Shown: positions 9,104 through 18,721 of the stretch, in pieces
How the letters are laid out: each line of letters starts with the position of its first letter
Position numbering within the stretch: the first letter of the stretch is position 1
DNA from: Candidatus Sumerlaeota bacterium
Lineage (GTDB): Bacteria > Sumerlaeota > Sumerlaeia > JADFCW01
Assembly: GCA_017161705.1 (NCBI GenBank)
Contig: JADFCW010000013.1
Span: 1 to 43,118, forward strand
Length of the DNA stretch: 43,118 nucleotides
Direction of reading: 5' to 3'
Translations under genes and position numbers: made by a program
Notes under the pieces: generated by a model
What the model saw: the letters and a program-made list of their open reading frames with translations, nothing else
Told to the model about the DNA's origin: nothing
Databases searched by the model: none

Positions 9104-10765
9104 ATGAAGGATGAATTACAGAAAGAAAACCGCGATCGGAAACGGGTGTTGATTATCGGCCTCGACGGTGCAACGTGGGACGTTATCCATCCGATGATTG
9201 CCGCGGGCCGGCTGCCGACGCTGTCGTGCCTAGTGCGCGAGGGCGCATCGGGTATCCTGCGTTCGACCATGCCGCCGCTGAGCCCTGTAGCGTGGTCGTC
9301 TTTTCTGACGGGCCAAAATCCCGGACGCCACGGCGTGTTCGGTTTCGAGGAGCCGGTCGAGGGAACGTATGACTTTCGGCCGGTGACCTCGCGGCCCGCC
9401 GGCGACCGCTCGCTGTGGCGCATCGCAAGCGACCACGGGCGGCGCGTTGTGGCCCTCGACATTCCGTTTTCCTGGCCACCTGAACCGGTGAACGGTTGTC
9501 TGGTGGCTGGGTTCGGTGCGCCGGTCCGCGAGGGCGTCGAGTTCACCTATCCGCCAGCATTGCGAGCCGCGCTGGAAAAACGGTTCGGCGAGTTCCGCGT
9601 TGCGGTTCCCGACATCAAGGCCGCGCCGCCGCGCGAGGCGGTGTTTCGGCGCTGGGATCGAATTCTCGACAACCGCGCCCGCGTCGCCGACGCCCTGATT
9701 GCCGAAGAAGATTGGGACATCTTTATGATTGTGCTCGGCGTTACCGATCATCTTCAGCATGGCGCGTGGACCTATTTCGAGCCGCTGCACCCCGACTGGC
9801 GGTCGCCGGAAGCCTCGCAGGCACGCGATGCCCTCTTTCGCTACTATGCGCGGGCGGATGAATTTGTCGAACGACTTATCCAGCGCGCGGCATCGTTGGT
9901 TCACGTTGTCGTTCTTTCCGATCACGGTTTCGGGACCACGCGGCGCGGCGATCTGACGCGGCAGGTCTTGAGCGAACGCGGCTGGCTGCGCTATCGTTCA
10001 TGGCCGCTGCTTTCGGGCACACGCGTTATGAGCTGGCTGCATCGCACGTATCAGGCGTCGTCATGGTTCAAGCGGCTGCTGCATCGGCGGCGCGCGGAAC
10101 GCCGCTGGCTGAAGCAAGTCGCAGCACGAGCCATTGACTGGCCGCAAACGCGCGCCTTTCCGGCGGCTATGGGTTGGCAGGTGTATATTCACCGGCGCGG
10201 CGGCGCTTTTCCGCAGGGCTGCGTCGAGCCGGGCGACGACTATGCGCTGCTCTGCTCGCAAATTCGGGAAGCGCTCGAGCAGTGTTCGGCAGACGGCTTG
10301 CCGCACCGGCCCATTCGCCGCGTCTGGCATCGCGATGAGATCTATCGCGGAAAGGCCGCAGCCCGCGCTCCCGATCTGTTTGTCGAATACCAGAATCTGC
10401 ACATGCCGGACAGCGCAATGACCCCGCCGGCCCTCCCGCCGAATACCGCGCAAGACCTCGTCGGCAGTCACACGCTTGACGGCGTTTTCATCGCATGGGG
10501 CCCCGACATTGTTCACACCAACCTCGACGGCGCGCGCATCGAAGATGTGATGCCCACTGTCCTGCACTTGATGAATTTGCCCGTGCCCGACGACCTCGAC
10601 GGCCGGGTTCTCGAACAGGCGCTACGACCGGAGGCGCTGCAACGGCAGCCTGTTCGCTATGAATCAGGGACAGGGGCGGCCGTATCCTCCTCCCCCGCAC
10701 CTCTTGCCGCCGACGAGGCCGAGTCGGTCAGGCAGCAACTGCGAAATTTGGGCTATTTGGATTAG
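9104..10765 (+). CDS. Alkaline phosphatase superfamily (type I phosphodiesterase/nucleotide pyrophosphatase-like) protein
   Basis: KRVLIIGLDGATWDVIHPMIAAGRLPTLSCLVREGASG...TMPPLSPVAWSSFLTGQNPGRHGVFGF; HVVVLSDHGFGTTRRG; VGSHTLDGVFIAWGPDI. Start ATG at 9104 (MKDELQKENRD...); the supplied ORF opens at 9032. Confidence 0.88.
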   Translation: MKDELQKENRDRKRVLIIGLDGATWDVIHPMIAAGRLPTLSCLVREGASGILRSTMPPLSPVAWSSFLTGQNPGRHGVFGFEEPVEGTYDFRPVTSRPAGDRSLWRIASDHGRRVVALDIPFSWPPEPVNGCLVAGFGAPVREGVEFTYPPALRAALEKRFGEFRVAVPDIKAAPPREAVFRRWDRILDNRARVADALIAEEDWDIFMIVLGVTDHLQHGAWTYFEPLHPDWRSPEASQARDALFRYYARADEFVERLIQRAASLVHVVVLSDHGFGTTRRGDLTRQVLSERGWLRYRSWPLLSGTRVMSWLHRTYQASSWFKRLLHRRRAERRWLKQVAARAIDWPQTRAFPAAMGWQVYIHRRGGAFPQGCVEPGDDYALLCSQIREALEQCSADGLPHRPIRRVWHRDEIYRGKAAARAPDLFVEYQNLHMPDSAMTPPALPPNTAQDLVGSHTLDGVFIAWGPDIVHTNLDGARIEDVMPTVLHLMNLPVPDDLDGRVLEQALRPEALQRQPVRYESGTGAAVSSSPAPLAADEAESVRQQLRNLGYLD

Positions 10766-10778
10766 CGGGAAACGATGA

Positions 10779-12335
10779 ATGCGGAATGAAGAATTCGGCA
10801 GGAGAAAAGGCGAAGGAAAGCGCGTTCTGGTTGTGGGTCTCGACGGTGCGGCGTGGGAGATCATTCGGCCGATGGCTGCAGAAGGACGCCTTCCATGCCT
10901 GGCCGGCTTGATGGCGCGTTCGGGCTGTTACGAATTGCGCTCGACCGCACCGCCGATTACCCCGCCCGCCTGGTCGTCGTTTGCCACGGGCGAACCGCCG
11001 GACGTGCATGGCATCTTCGGTTTCAACTATCCCAACCCCAATGACTACTCGCTCCGCCTGACCACTGCTGCCGATTTGCAGCGGCCGGCGCTCTGGCAGC
11101 GCCTCAGCCGGGCCGGCCTGCGGGTTCTGCTTCTCGACGCGCCATTCACATTCCCGCCGCCATCCGTCAATGGCTTCGCGGTCAGCGGTTTTCCGACACC
11201 CGCTGCCGGCCACTTTGCCTATCCGCCCGATTTGGCCGAGCGTCTCACGGCAGAAGGGGTCGCTTGCGAGCGATATCCCGCCGAGCCGCGCGATCCGGCC
11301 GCCCCCGATTTTCTTTCGTGGCTCGACCGCTTTCTCGATGCGCGGCTGGCCATCTTCAGAATCCTTTCGGCGGCGGTGGCGTGGGACTTCTCTATGGTCG
11401 GGACGATGGCTCTCGATTGGGTGCAGCACGCGCTGTGGAAATATTATGACCCCCGTTTTGTGTTTGCGTCGGAGCCCGAGGCGGCTGGGCACCGCGAAAC
11501 GCTGTTCGCCGCTTATCGCCGCGTGGACCGCTGGCTGGGCGACCTGATCGAGAGCGCGGGCGGCGCGCCGCACGTCCTCATCTTGTCCGACCACGGCTTT
11601 GGCACAACCTACCACTATGACTGGATTTGCGAAGCGCTCTCGCAGGCCGGCCTGGTGCGTTGGCGATCGAGCGCGGGAGCGGCGCGGCGACTGGGTGGAA
11701 GAATGCTGCAAATCGCCCGATCGTCGCCGCGGATTCAGCGGTGGGGCAAACGCCTGCTCGGCGAAACACGGACGGCCCGCGCATGGGCACGCGCCGCGCG
11801 CACTTATGAGGCCATTGACTGGGCTCGAACGCGCGTCTTCCCCGCCGGCGATTACCACCTCAATTTGTATATCCACGCGAAGCCGCGGTTTGCACGCGGC
11901 ATCGTGGGCGCGGGAAAGGATTACGAGCGGGTATGCGCTGACGCAAAGAACGCACTCCTGGAGTTTTGCCCGCCGGGCCATTGCGCGAAGCTCGCGCGGT
12001 CGGTTTCCTGTCCTGCGCGGCCGGCGAAAGAATCGGCGCTCCCCTTGCGGCCGGACTTGATTGTCGAGTTATCCGTGTTTCCGCTCCCGCCCGAGCCGTC
12101 CGTCCGGCCAATGGCCGGCCTGTGCGGTTTTCATACGCCGTCGGGCGTCTTGATTTCCCCGTTTGGACAGCCGTCCAGCGCCGACATCTGTAGTGTCGCC
12201 CAGACCATCCTCGACTTCTTCGGCGTTTCATGCGCCGCCGACACGCAACCAGCACCGCCCGGAGGTCTCGAACTCGGCGCTGCCGAAACCGCCGCCATGC
12301 TTGATTCGTTGCGCCGCCTGGGCTATATGGATTGA
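10779..12335 (+). CDS. Alkaline phosphatase superfamily protein, tandem paralogue of the preceding gene
   Basis: KRVLVVGLDGAAWEIIRPMAAEGRLPCLAGLMARSG...PPITPPAWSSFATGEPPDVHGIFGFNYP; HVLILSDHGFGTTYHYD; C-terminus LRRLGYMD parallels LRNLGYLD of the first copy. Confidence 0.87.
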   Translation: MRNEEFGRRKGEGKRVLVVGLDGAAWEIIRPMAAEGRLPCLAGLMARSGCYELRSTAPPITPPAWSSFATGEPPDVHGIFGFNYPNPNDYSLRLTTAADLQRPALWQRLSRAGLRVLLLDAPFTFPPPSVNGFAVSGFPTPAAGHFAYPPDLAERLTAEGVACERYPAEPRDPAAPDFLSWLDRFLDARLAIFRILSAAVAWDFSMVGTMALDWVQHALWKYYDPRFVFASEPEAAGHRETLFAAYRRVDRWLGDLIESAGGAPHVLILSDHGFGTTYHYDWICEALSQAGLVRWRSSAGAARRLGGRMLQIARSSPRIQRWGKRLLGETRTARAWARAARTYEAIDWARTRVFPAGDYHLNLYIHAKPRFARGIVGAGKDYERVCADAKNALLEFCPPGHCAKLARSVSCPARPAKESALPLRPDLIVELSVFPLPPEPSVRPMAGLCGFHTPSGVLISPFGQPSSADICSVAQTILDFFGVSCAADTQPAPPGGLELGAAETAAMLDSLRRLGYMD

Positions 12336-12338
12336 GCC

Positions 12339-13577
12339 GTGGAAATGAAGAGTCCAAGTGCTCGCCCGCGCATTCTTTTCGTCGCGCAGATACTCCCCTA
12401 TCCGCTCGATTCGGGCGCCACGGTACGTGCCTACTACATGCTGCGGCATCTGGCCGAGCGGTACCGCGTGACGCTCTGCGCGCTAGCTCGCAAAACCGAC
12501 CGCGCCGATGCCGTCGAGCATCTGAAGTCCTTTTGCGAGTCGGTTTATCTCGCGCCGATCCGGCGGTCGCTTCTGCAAGACGTCCTTGCGCTGGCAGTCA
12601 GTTTGGCGTCACAAATTCCGGTGTTGATTGCGCGCGAGCGCTCTGCGGAATTTCATCGCGTTATCCGTCGCGTAGTTGCCGCAACACGGCCCGACGCCAT
12701 CCATGTGGACCAGATCAAGGCGGCGCCGCATGTCGAAGATCTGCGCGCCGTCCCACGTCTCATTGACATGCACAACGTATATGACGAAATGCTCGAAGGC
12801 CTTGCGCGCCTGGCGCAATCGCCGCTTCGGCGCCGACTGCTTCAGCGTGAGGCGCGCCTGATGCGGCGCTATGAAACACGCATCTGCACGGAGTTCGACG
12901 AGGTGCTTGCCGTCACCGGTGCGAATGCCGGACGCCTGCAGGCCATGACGGCGCGCAAAACGCCAGTGACGTGCATTCCGATTTGCGTGGACCCGTCGGC
13001 GGTCTCCGTTGTCCCCGCGCGGCCCGACGCGTGCGAACTGCTTCTTCTCGGCCCGCTGGCGTATCCGCCGAATGCCGATGCCGCGCTCTGGATGATCCGG
13101 GAGATATTCCCATTGATCCATCGCGAACGGCCCGAGGTCCGGATCCAGATTGTTGGGGCGCGGCCCGACTATCGGCTGCAGCGAGCGGCTTCCGTCGAAC
13201 CGGCGGTGTCGCTGACGGGCTATGCCGAGGACCTGTCGCCGTTCTGGCCGCGGACGGCGGCACTGGCCGTTCCGTTGCGCGCCGGCAGCGGTATGCGCGT
13301 GAAAATTCTCGATGCAATGGCGCGCGGCGTGCCTGTGATTTCAACCCGGCTGGGCGCCGAAGGGATCCATGCGCGGAACGGCGACGAGATTCTGTTGGCC
13401 GACCATCCGGCCGGCTTTGCACGCGCCGTCATTCGGCTGATTGGGGATTTCGACCTGCGACAGTCGCTTGCGCAGAGCGCCCGACGTCTGGTGGAACAAC
13501 AATACGACTGGCGGGTGCGCTACCGCGAGGCCGACGCGGTGTATGCGCGCCTGCTTTCTCAAGGAAACCGCACGTAG
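12339..13577 (+). CDS. Glycosyltransferase, GT4-like
   Basis: RILFVAQILPYPLDSGATVRAYYMLRHLAERYRVTL; LAVPLRAGSGMRVKILDAMARGVPVISTRLGAEGIHARNGDEILLAD (GT4 donor-site region). Starts 4 nt after the previous stop. Confidence 0.87.
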   Translation: MEMKSPSARPRILFVAQILPYPLDSGATVRAYYMLRHLAERYRVTLCALARKTDRADAVEHLKSFCESVYLAPIRRSLLQDVLALAVSLASQIPVLIARERSAEFHRVIRRVVAATRPDAIHVDQIKAAPHVEDLRAVPRLIDMHNVYDEMLEGLARLAQSPLRRRLLQREARLMRRYETRICTEFDEVLAVTGANAGRLQAMTARKTPVTCIPICVDPSAVSVVPARPDACELLLLGPLAYPPNADAALWMIREIFPLIHRERPEVRIQIVGARPDYRLQRAASVEPAVSLTGYAEDLSPFWPRTAALAVPLRAGSGMRVKILDAMARGVPVISTRLGAEGIHARNGDEILLADHPAGFARAVIRLIGDFDLRQSLAQSARRLVEQQYDWRVRYREADAVYARLLSQGNRT

Positions 13578-13618
13578 TAGGATCGCCCGTGCAACGGGTT
13601 TCCCCTGGAGTATCACGA

Positions 13619-15634
13619 TCACGCCAGCAGTTTCTTTGCGCGCGCGATCACGTTTTCGACCGTCAGGCCGTATTGCTTGAACAGCTCCTGATACGGCGCG
13701 CTTGCCCCGAACTTTTCGATCCCGATCACGTCGCCGCCGTCGCCCACCCATTCGCGCCAGCCCATCGGCGAGGCCGCCTCGATGGCCAGCCGTGCTCGAA
13801 CCGCCGGCGGGAGCACCTCGTCGCGATAGGCCTGCGGCTGGGCGCGGAACAGCTCCCAGCTGGGCATGCTCACGACGCGGACTGCCGCACCGTCGGCTTC
13901 CAGCTTCGCCTGCGCTTCGAGAGCCAGATGCACCTCGGAGCCGCTGGCGATCAGGATCAGATCGGGTTTCGAGGCTTTTTCTTTCAGCAAGACGTAGGCG
14001 CCCTTGAGCACGCCTTCGGCGCCGGCATATTTTGCCGGATCGAGCACGGGCACGTTTTGGCGCGTGAGCACCAGGACCGTAGGGCCGGTCTTGCGCAACA
14101 TGGCTGCGCGCCAGGCATACGCGGTTTCGTTGGCGTCGGCCGGCCGGATGACGCACATGTTGGGCATGGCGCGAAGCGCCGCCAGATGCTCGACGGGCTG
14201 ATGCGTCGGGCCGTCCTCGCCCAGACCGATCGAGTCGTGGGTCATGTAGTAGATCACCGGCAAGTTCATCAGCGCGGACAGACGCATCGAGGGACGCGCA
14301 TAATCGGTGAAAACAAAAAACGTGGCCGCATAGGGCCGGATCCCGCCGTGCAGGGCCATGCCGTTGCACGCGCCGCACATGACGTGTTCGCGGACGCCGA
14401 AGGCAAAGTTGCGATTGGCGTAATGGCCCTTGGCGAAGTAGCCGGACGACGCAATCAGGGTACGTGTGGACGGGGCCAGATCGGCGCTGCCGCCGGCGAG
14501 AAAGGGCACTTTCTCCGCGATGGCGTTGAGGACCTTTCCGCCGGTCGCACGGGTGGCCGCAGGTTTTTCGGAAGCGCCGAAGCGCGGGATTTTGGCATCC
14601 CAGTCGGCCGGCAATTCGCCTTTCATTGCCGCCTCGAACTGGGCGGCCAGTTCAGGGAAGGCTTTCCGGTAGGCGGAAAACTTTTCATTCCACTCTGCTT
14701 CCCACTTACGTCCGCGCTCGACGGCCTGGCGCATGTGGGCCAGCACGTCGTCGGGCACAAGGAACTTGGCGTCTTCCGGCCAGCCATAGGCGCGCTTGGT
14801 CAGCTTGCATTCCTCTTCGCCCAACGGTTCGCCGTGGGCTTCCTTCGTATCCTGTCGGTTGGGCGAACCATAGGCGATGTGCGAGCGAACGATGATGAGC
14901 GACGGCCGTTCGGTTTCACGGCGGGCGGCTTCCAATGCGGCGCTCAGCCGGCCGAGATCGTTGGCGTTGTCGCCGATATTCTGCACATGCCAGTGGTAGC
15001 TCTCAAACCGCCTGGCCACGTCGTCCGAATACGTCAGATCGGTGTTCCCCTCGATGCTGATGTGATTATCGTCGTAGAGGAAAATCAATTTGCCCAGACC
15101 CAGATGACCGGCCAGCGAGGCGGCCTCGTGCGAAGCGCCCTCCATCAGGTCGCCGTCGCCGCAGATGACATAGGTATGGTGATTGACGATCTCAAAGCCG
15201 GGGCGGTTATAGACAGCGGCCAGATGCGCTTCGGCCATGGCCATGCCGACGGCATTCATGCAGCCCTGGCCGAGGGGGCCGGTCGTAGTCTCGACCCCCG
15301 GTACCACCTCGTATTCCGGATGGCCGGGCGTCTTGCTTCCCCATTGGCGGAAGTTTTTCAGGTCGTCGAGCGTCAGGTCATAGCCGGTCAGAAACAGCAC
15401 AGCATATTGGAGAACGGACGCATGGCCAGCCGACAGCACGAAGCGGTCGCGGTCGGGCCAATGAGGATTGCGGGGATTATACTTCATACACCGATTCCAG
15501 AGCACATAGGCCAGCGGCGCCAAAGCCATAGCCGTGCCTGGATGGCCGGACCTGGCCTGCTGAACCATGTCCATCGACAGCGTGCGGATAGTGTTGATGC
15601 AAAGCAGATCGAGTTGTTCCTGATTGGTGCTCAT
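13619..15634 (-). CDS. tkt: Transketolase
   Basis: [86 protein letters not shown] (TPP motif); [24 protein letters not shown] at 15634. Confidence 0.97.
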   Translation of the reverse strand: MSTNQEQLDLLCINTIRTLSMDMVQQARSGHPGTAMALAPLAYVLWNRCMKYNPRNPHWPDRDRFVLSAGHASVLQYAVLFLTGYDLTLDDLKNFRQWGSKTPGHPEYEVVPGVETTTGPLGQGCMNAVGMAMAEAHLAAVYNRPGFEIVNHHTYVICGDGDLMEGASHEAASLAGHLGLGKLIFLYDDNHISIEGNTDLTYSDDVARRFESYHWHVQNIGDNANDLGRLSAALEAARRETERPSLIIVRSHIAYGSPNRQDTKEAHGEPLGEEECKLTKRAYGWPEDAKFLVPDDVLAHMRQAVERGRKWEAEWNEKFSAYRKAFPELAAQFEAAMKGELPADWDAKIPRFGASEKPAATRATGGKVLNAIAEKVPFLAGGSADLAPSTRTLIASSGYFAKGHYANRNFAFGVREHVMCGACNGMALHGGIRPYAATFFVFTDYARPSMRLSALMNLPVIYYMTHDSIGLGEDGPTHQPVEHLAALRAMPNMCVIRPADANETAYAWRAAMLRKTGPTVLVLTRQNVPVLDPAKYAGAEGVLKGAYVLLKEKASKPDLILIASGSEVHLALEAQAKLEADGAAVRVVSMPSWELFRAQPQAYRDEVLPPAVRARLAIEAASPMGWREWVGDGGDVIGIEKFGASAPYQELFKQYGLTVENVIARAKKLLA

Positions 15635-16077
15635 CAAGCGCTCCTCCCGAAAGACAAGACAAAGTGGAATGCATTTTCTGCTCAAAAGGCATTTGTCGTA
15701 AGCCAAAGCGCCCGCCGATTGTCAACGACGAGATTCGACCTTTATCCTTTGGAGAAAGGCATGGCGCCTTTGGGCGGGGTGTTTTTGGAGGGTCTCGGCG
15801 GTTGGCCAATTGTGTAAATTTTCTTTGACTTCGGACGTGCGCACCCCTTACATCTCAAAATGGCAATGGAGTTTGCCATCCCTCTTTTCAGGGTAAACCA
15901 CCTGAGTCATCCTCAGCGTTGATAACTCCTGCGGCGAAGGTTCGCGAGGCGGCGGCCTTTGGGTTCTCCGTGCACCAAAATCATTTCCCCCCGCCGCCGA
16001 GGGCAGTAATCCTCTGGAATGTGATGCTTTCCGTTTTTTGTTTCATGCGGCGCCGATTTGTTTTTGGAGAGGTGGAG

Positions 16078-17499
16078 ATGAAAAAGTGCCTGATGACCAT
16101 ATGCCTGGCGGCTGTTGCTCTAACCGGTTGCGTGAAATTTCAAAACAAGCCATTGTCGCCAGAGCAGAATCTGGAGGAATTCGAGAAACGAACGCTGAAC
16201 GACCCCAATCTGAAATCATTCCTGATCTCCAACAAGGACATCGAGCAGTGGCCGCCACGAGCATGGAACCTTTCCTTGCTTACCTTGGCCGCCTTTTACT
16301 TCCACCCCGATCTCGACGAAGCACGCGCGGGTCTGGCCGTTGCGAGCGCCGGTTTGCTCACAGCCCGTCAGCGCCCCAATCCGACGGTCTCCGTCAGCCC
16401 GCAATTCAACAGCAGCACGCCCGACTCGGCCGGCGTCTCTCCATGGATTCTGGCATTCGATTTTGACATTCCCATCGAAACGGCCGGCAAGCGCGGCTAT
16501 CGCATTCGGCAGTCGGAGCAACTCAGCGAGGCCGCCCGGCTCAAGATCGCCGCGGCTGCCTGGCAGGTGCGAAGCCGCGTGCGGAGCCGTTTGCTGGACC
16601 TCTACGCCGCCGGCGAAACCGAATCCCTGTTGAGGTCGCAACTGGCTATTCTCGAGGACAATGCGCGTCTGATGAAGCTCCAACTCGAAGCGGGCGCCGT
16701 CTCGCCCTTCGAGGTCAGCCAGGCCAACATCGCTTTGGCGGCAACCCGCCTGGCCGTGGACGACGCTGTTCGAAAGCGCGCAGAGGCGCGCGCGGCGCTG
16801 GCCAACGCGCTCGGGCTGCCCGTCAAGGCGCTCGATGAAGTCAGTTTGTCTTTCGAGGATTTGGAGAAAGAACCGGCAGACATCCCGCCGCTTGCTGTCC
16901 GTCGCGAGGCCCTGCTCAATCGTGCCGATCTCCTGGGTGCGCTTGCCGAATACGAAGCGGCCCAGGCTGCTCTGCAAATCGAGATCGCCAAACAGTATCC
17001 CGACATCCATCTTGGCCCGGGCTATGAGTATGACCAAAGCGAGCACAAGTGGGGCATCGCGCTGTCGCTGGAACTGCCGGTGTTGAACCAAAACAAAGGT
17101 CCCATTGCCGAAGCCGAGGCTCGGCGCGCCGAAGCGGCTGCAAAGTTCACTGCGTTGCAAGCCCGTGTGCTCGGCGAGATTGAATTGGCCGCCGCCAGCT
17201 ATGAGTCCGCCGTCCAGAAAGTGCAAACGGCCAGGGAATTGGTCAGCAATTCGACCAAACGCGAACAGGCGGCCCTGGCCATGTTCAAGGCCGGAGAAAT
17301 CTCTAAATTGGAACTCGCCACCATCCAGATCGAACGCAAGACCAACGAACTGGCGCTTCTCAATGCCCGGGTCGAGGTCCTCCAAGCGCTGGGTACTTTA
17401 GAGGACGCCATGCAGTGTCCAACCGACGGATTCGACTGGCAGTCGAGGGTCCCGTGGAAGGAGAAAGCACCGGTCAAGGACAAGACCGACAGACCGTGA
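16078..17499 (+). CDS. TolC-family outer membrane efflux lipoprotein
   Basis: MKKCLMTICLAAVALTGCVKF (LTGC lipobox); long alpha-helical coiled-coil, two TolC-type repeats. ATG at 16078 after GGAGAGG-type SD. Confidence 0.88.
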   Translation: MKKCLMTICLAAVALTGCVKFQNKPLSPEQNLEEFEKRTLNDPNLKSFLISNKDIEQWPPRAWNLSLLTLAAFYFHPDLDEARAGLAVASAGLLTARQRPNPTVSVSPQFNSSTPDSAGVSPWILAFDFDIPIETAGKRGYRIRQSEQLSEAARLKIAAAAWQVRSRVRSRLLDLYAAGETESLLRSQLAILEDNARLMKLQLEAGAVSPFEVSQANIALAATRLAVDDAVRKRAEARAALANALGLPVKALDEVSLSFEDLEKEPADIPPLAVRREALLNRADLLGALAEYEAAQAALQIEIAKQYPDIHLGPGYEYDQSEHKWGIALSLELPVLNQNKGPIAEAEARRAEAAAKFTALQARVLGEIELAAASYESAVQKVQTARELVSNSTKREQAALAMFKAGEISKLELATIQIERKTNELALLNARVEVLQALGTLEDAMQCPTDGFDWQSRVPWKEKAPVKDKTDRP

Positions 17500-17540
17500 C
17501 CGCGACGGCCGCTAAACTGTCGAATGAATGGGAGTCAGCA

Positions 17541-18716
17541 ATGATGAAAACAACACGCACCCCTCGCAGGCTCTTCGCTCGGCTGGCTGTTTTTCTGGCC
17601 ATTGCCGGGGCGGGCGCCGCGCTTGCGCAGGAAGCCGACGAGGAGGAAATTGTCACCGAGGTTCCCGTCCGCGTGGGCAAAATCGTCCGCGCCACGCTGC
17701 ATGGTTACGTCCTGGCTTACGGGAAGGTGGAATTGGAGCCTCCCAGCCCCGGCCGGCCTCCGGCCACGGCGCGGATCGCAACGCCGGTAGCGGGCATTAT
17801 CGCCGAGGCGAGATGCTCGGAAGGACAGCAGGTCGCCAAGGGCGACATCTTGTTTCGGCTCGACAGCCGAGTGGCCGACGTGGCTGTCGAGAAAGCGCAA
17901 AAGGCAGTGGAGTTTGCCGAACAGAATCTGGCGCGGCAGAAAAAACTCCAGCAAGTGGAGGGGACATCGAAAAAGCTTTACGAAGAAACCGAGCAGCAAC
18001 TCCATGCCGCCCGGGCCGATTTGGCCGCCGCGCAAATGCAGCGGGAATTGCTGACCATCCGCGCCCCGCTGGCTGGAACGATTATGCGAGTCAACGTCAA
18101 TCCGGGAGAGGCCGTGGACTTGACGTCAGTGCTTGCCGAGTTGACCGATTTGGACCGCCTGGTAGTGACCGCAGAGATTCCAAGCCGTGAACTGCCGCTG
18201 CTGAAAATCGGCCAGCGGGTGGAGTTCACCACGGGCACGTCTCCGGTGCAGCGCGCAGCCGCGGCCGCTCCTGCCGATTCCTCTTCGGCCAGCACAAGCC
18301 CGCTCGCCCGCGCGGAGGCCAAACCCTCGCCCTCGGCAGGTTCCCCCCGCGTGGGCTCTTTGGTTTTCATCCGTCCCCAAATAGATCCGCAAACAGACAC
18401 CGTCCAGGTGCGTGCATCGGTGCCCGCCGGTTCCGGATTGCGGCTCGGTCAATTCGTGAGAATCCGTATCTGCTACGAAGAGCGGAAAGACCGTCTCGCC
18501 GTACCCAAAGAAAGCCTCGTGACCGATGCCGCCAGCAGCACGTTGATCGCGATCGTCGAAGGAGACAAAGCGGTAAAAAAGCCTGTCAAGGTAGGGCTGC
18601 GCGAGGACAATCTGGTCGAAATCGAAGGCGAAGGGCTCGCAGAGGGAATGACGATAGTGACTGAAGGCGCCTACGGTCTTCCCGCTGAAACCAAAATTCG
18701 TGTGATCGGCCAATAG
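17541..18716 (+). CDS. RND efflux periplasmic adaptor (membrane fusion protein)
   Basis: MMKTTRTPRRLFARLAVFLAIAGAGAALAQ signal; biotinyl-lipoyl-like ATPVAGIIAEARCSEGQQVAKGDILFRLDSRVADVAVEKAQKAVEFAEQNLARQKKL; IRAPLAGTIMRVNVNPGEAVD. Confidence 0.9.
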   Translation: MMKTTRTPRRLFARLAVFLAIAGAGAALAQEADEEEIVTEVPVRVGKIVRATLHGYVLAYGKVELEPPSPGRPPATARIATPVAGIIAEARCSEGQQVAKGDILFRLDSRVADVAVEKAQKAVEFAEQNLARQKKLQQVEGTSKKLYEETEQQLHAARADLAAAQMQRELLTIRAPLAGTIMRVNVNPGEAVDLTSVLAELTDLDRLVVTAEIPSRELPLLKIGQRVEFTTGTSPVQRAAAAAPADSSSASTSPLARAEAKPSPSAGSPRVGSLVFIRPQIDPQTDTVQVRASVPAGSGLRLGQFVRIRICYEERKDRLAVPKESLVTDAASSTLIAIVEGDKAVKKPVKVGLREDNLVEIEGEGLAEGMTIVTEGAYGLPAETKIRVIGQ

Positions 18717-18721
18717 AGACC

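Noticed and set aside
12971-15817. 948-aa plus-strand ORF
   Set aside because: Lies antisense to transketolase, which has unmistakable family motifs, and runs into the GT gene; the composition (R/G/A/Q-rich, no domains) is a mirror-frame artefact of GC-rich codon bias.
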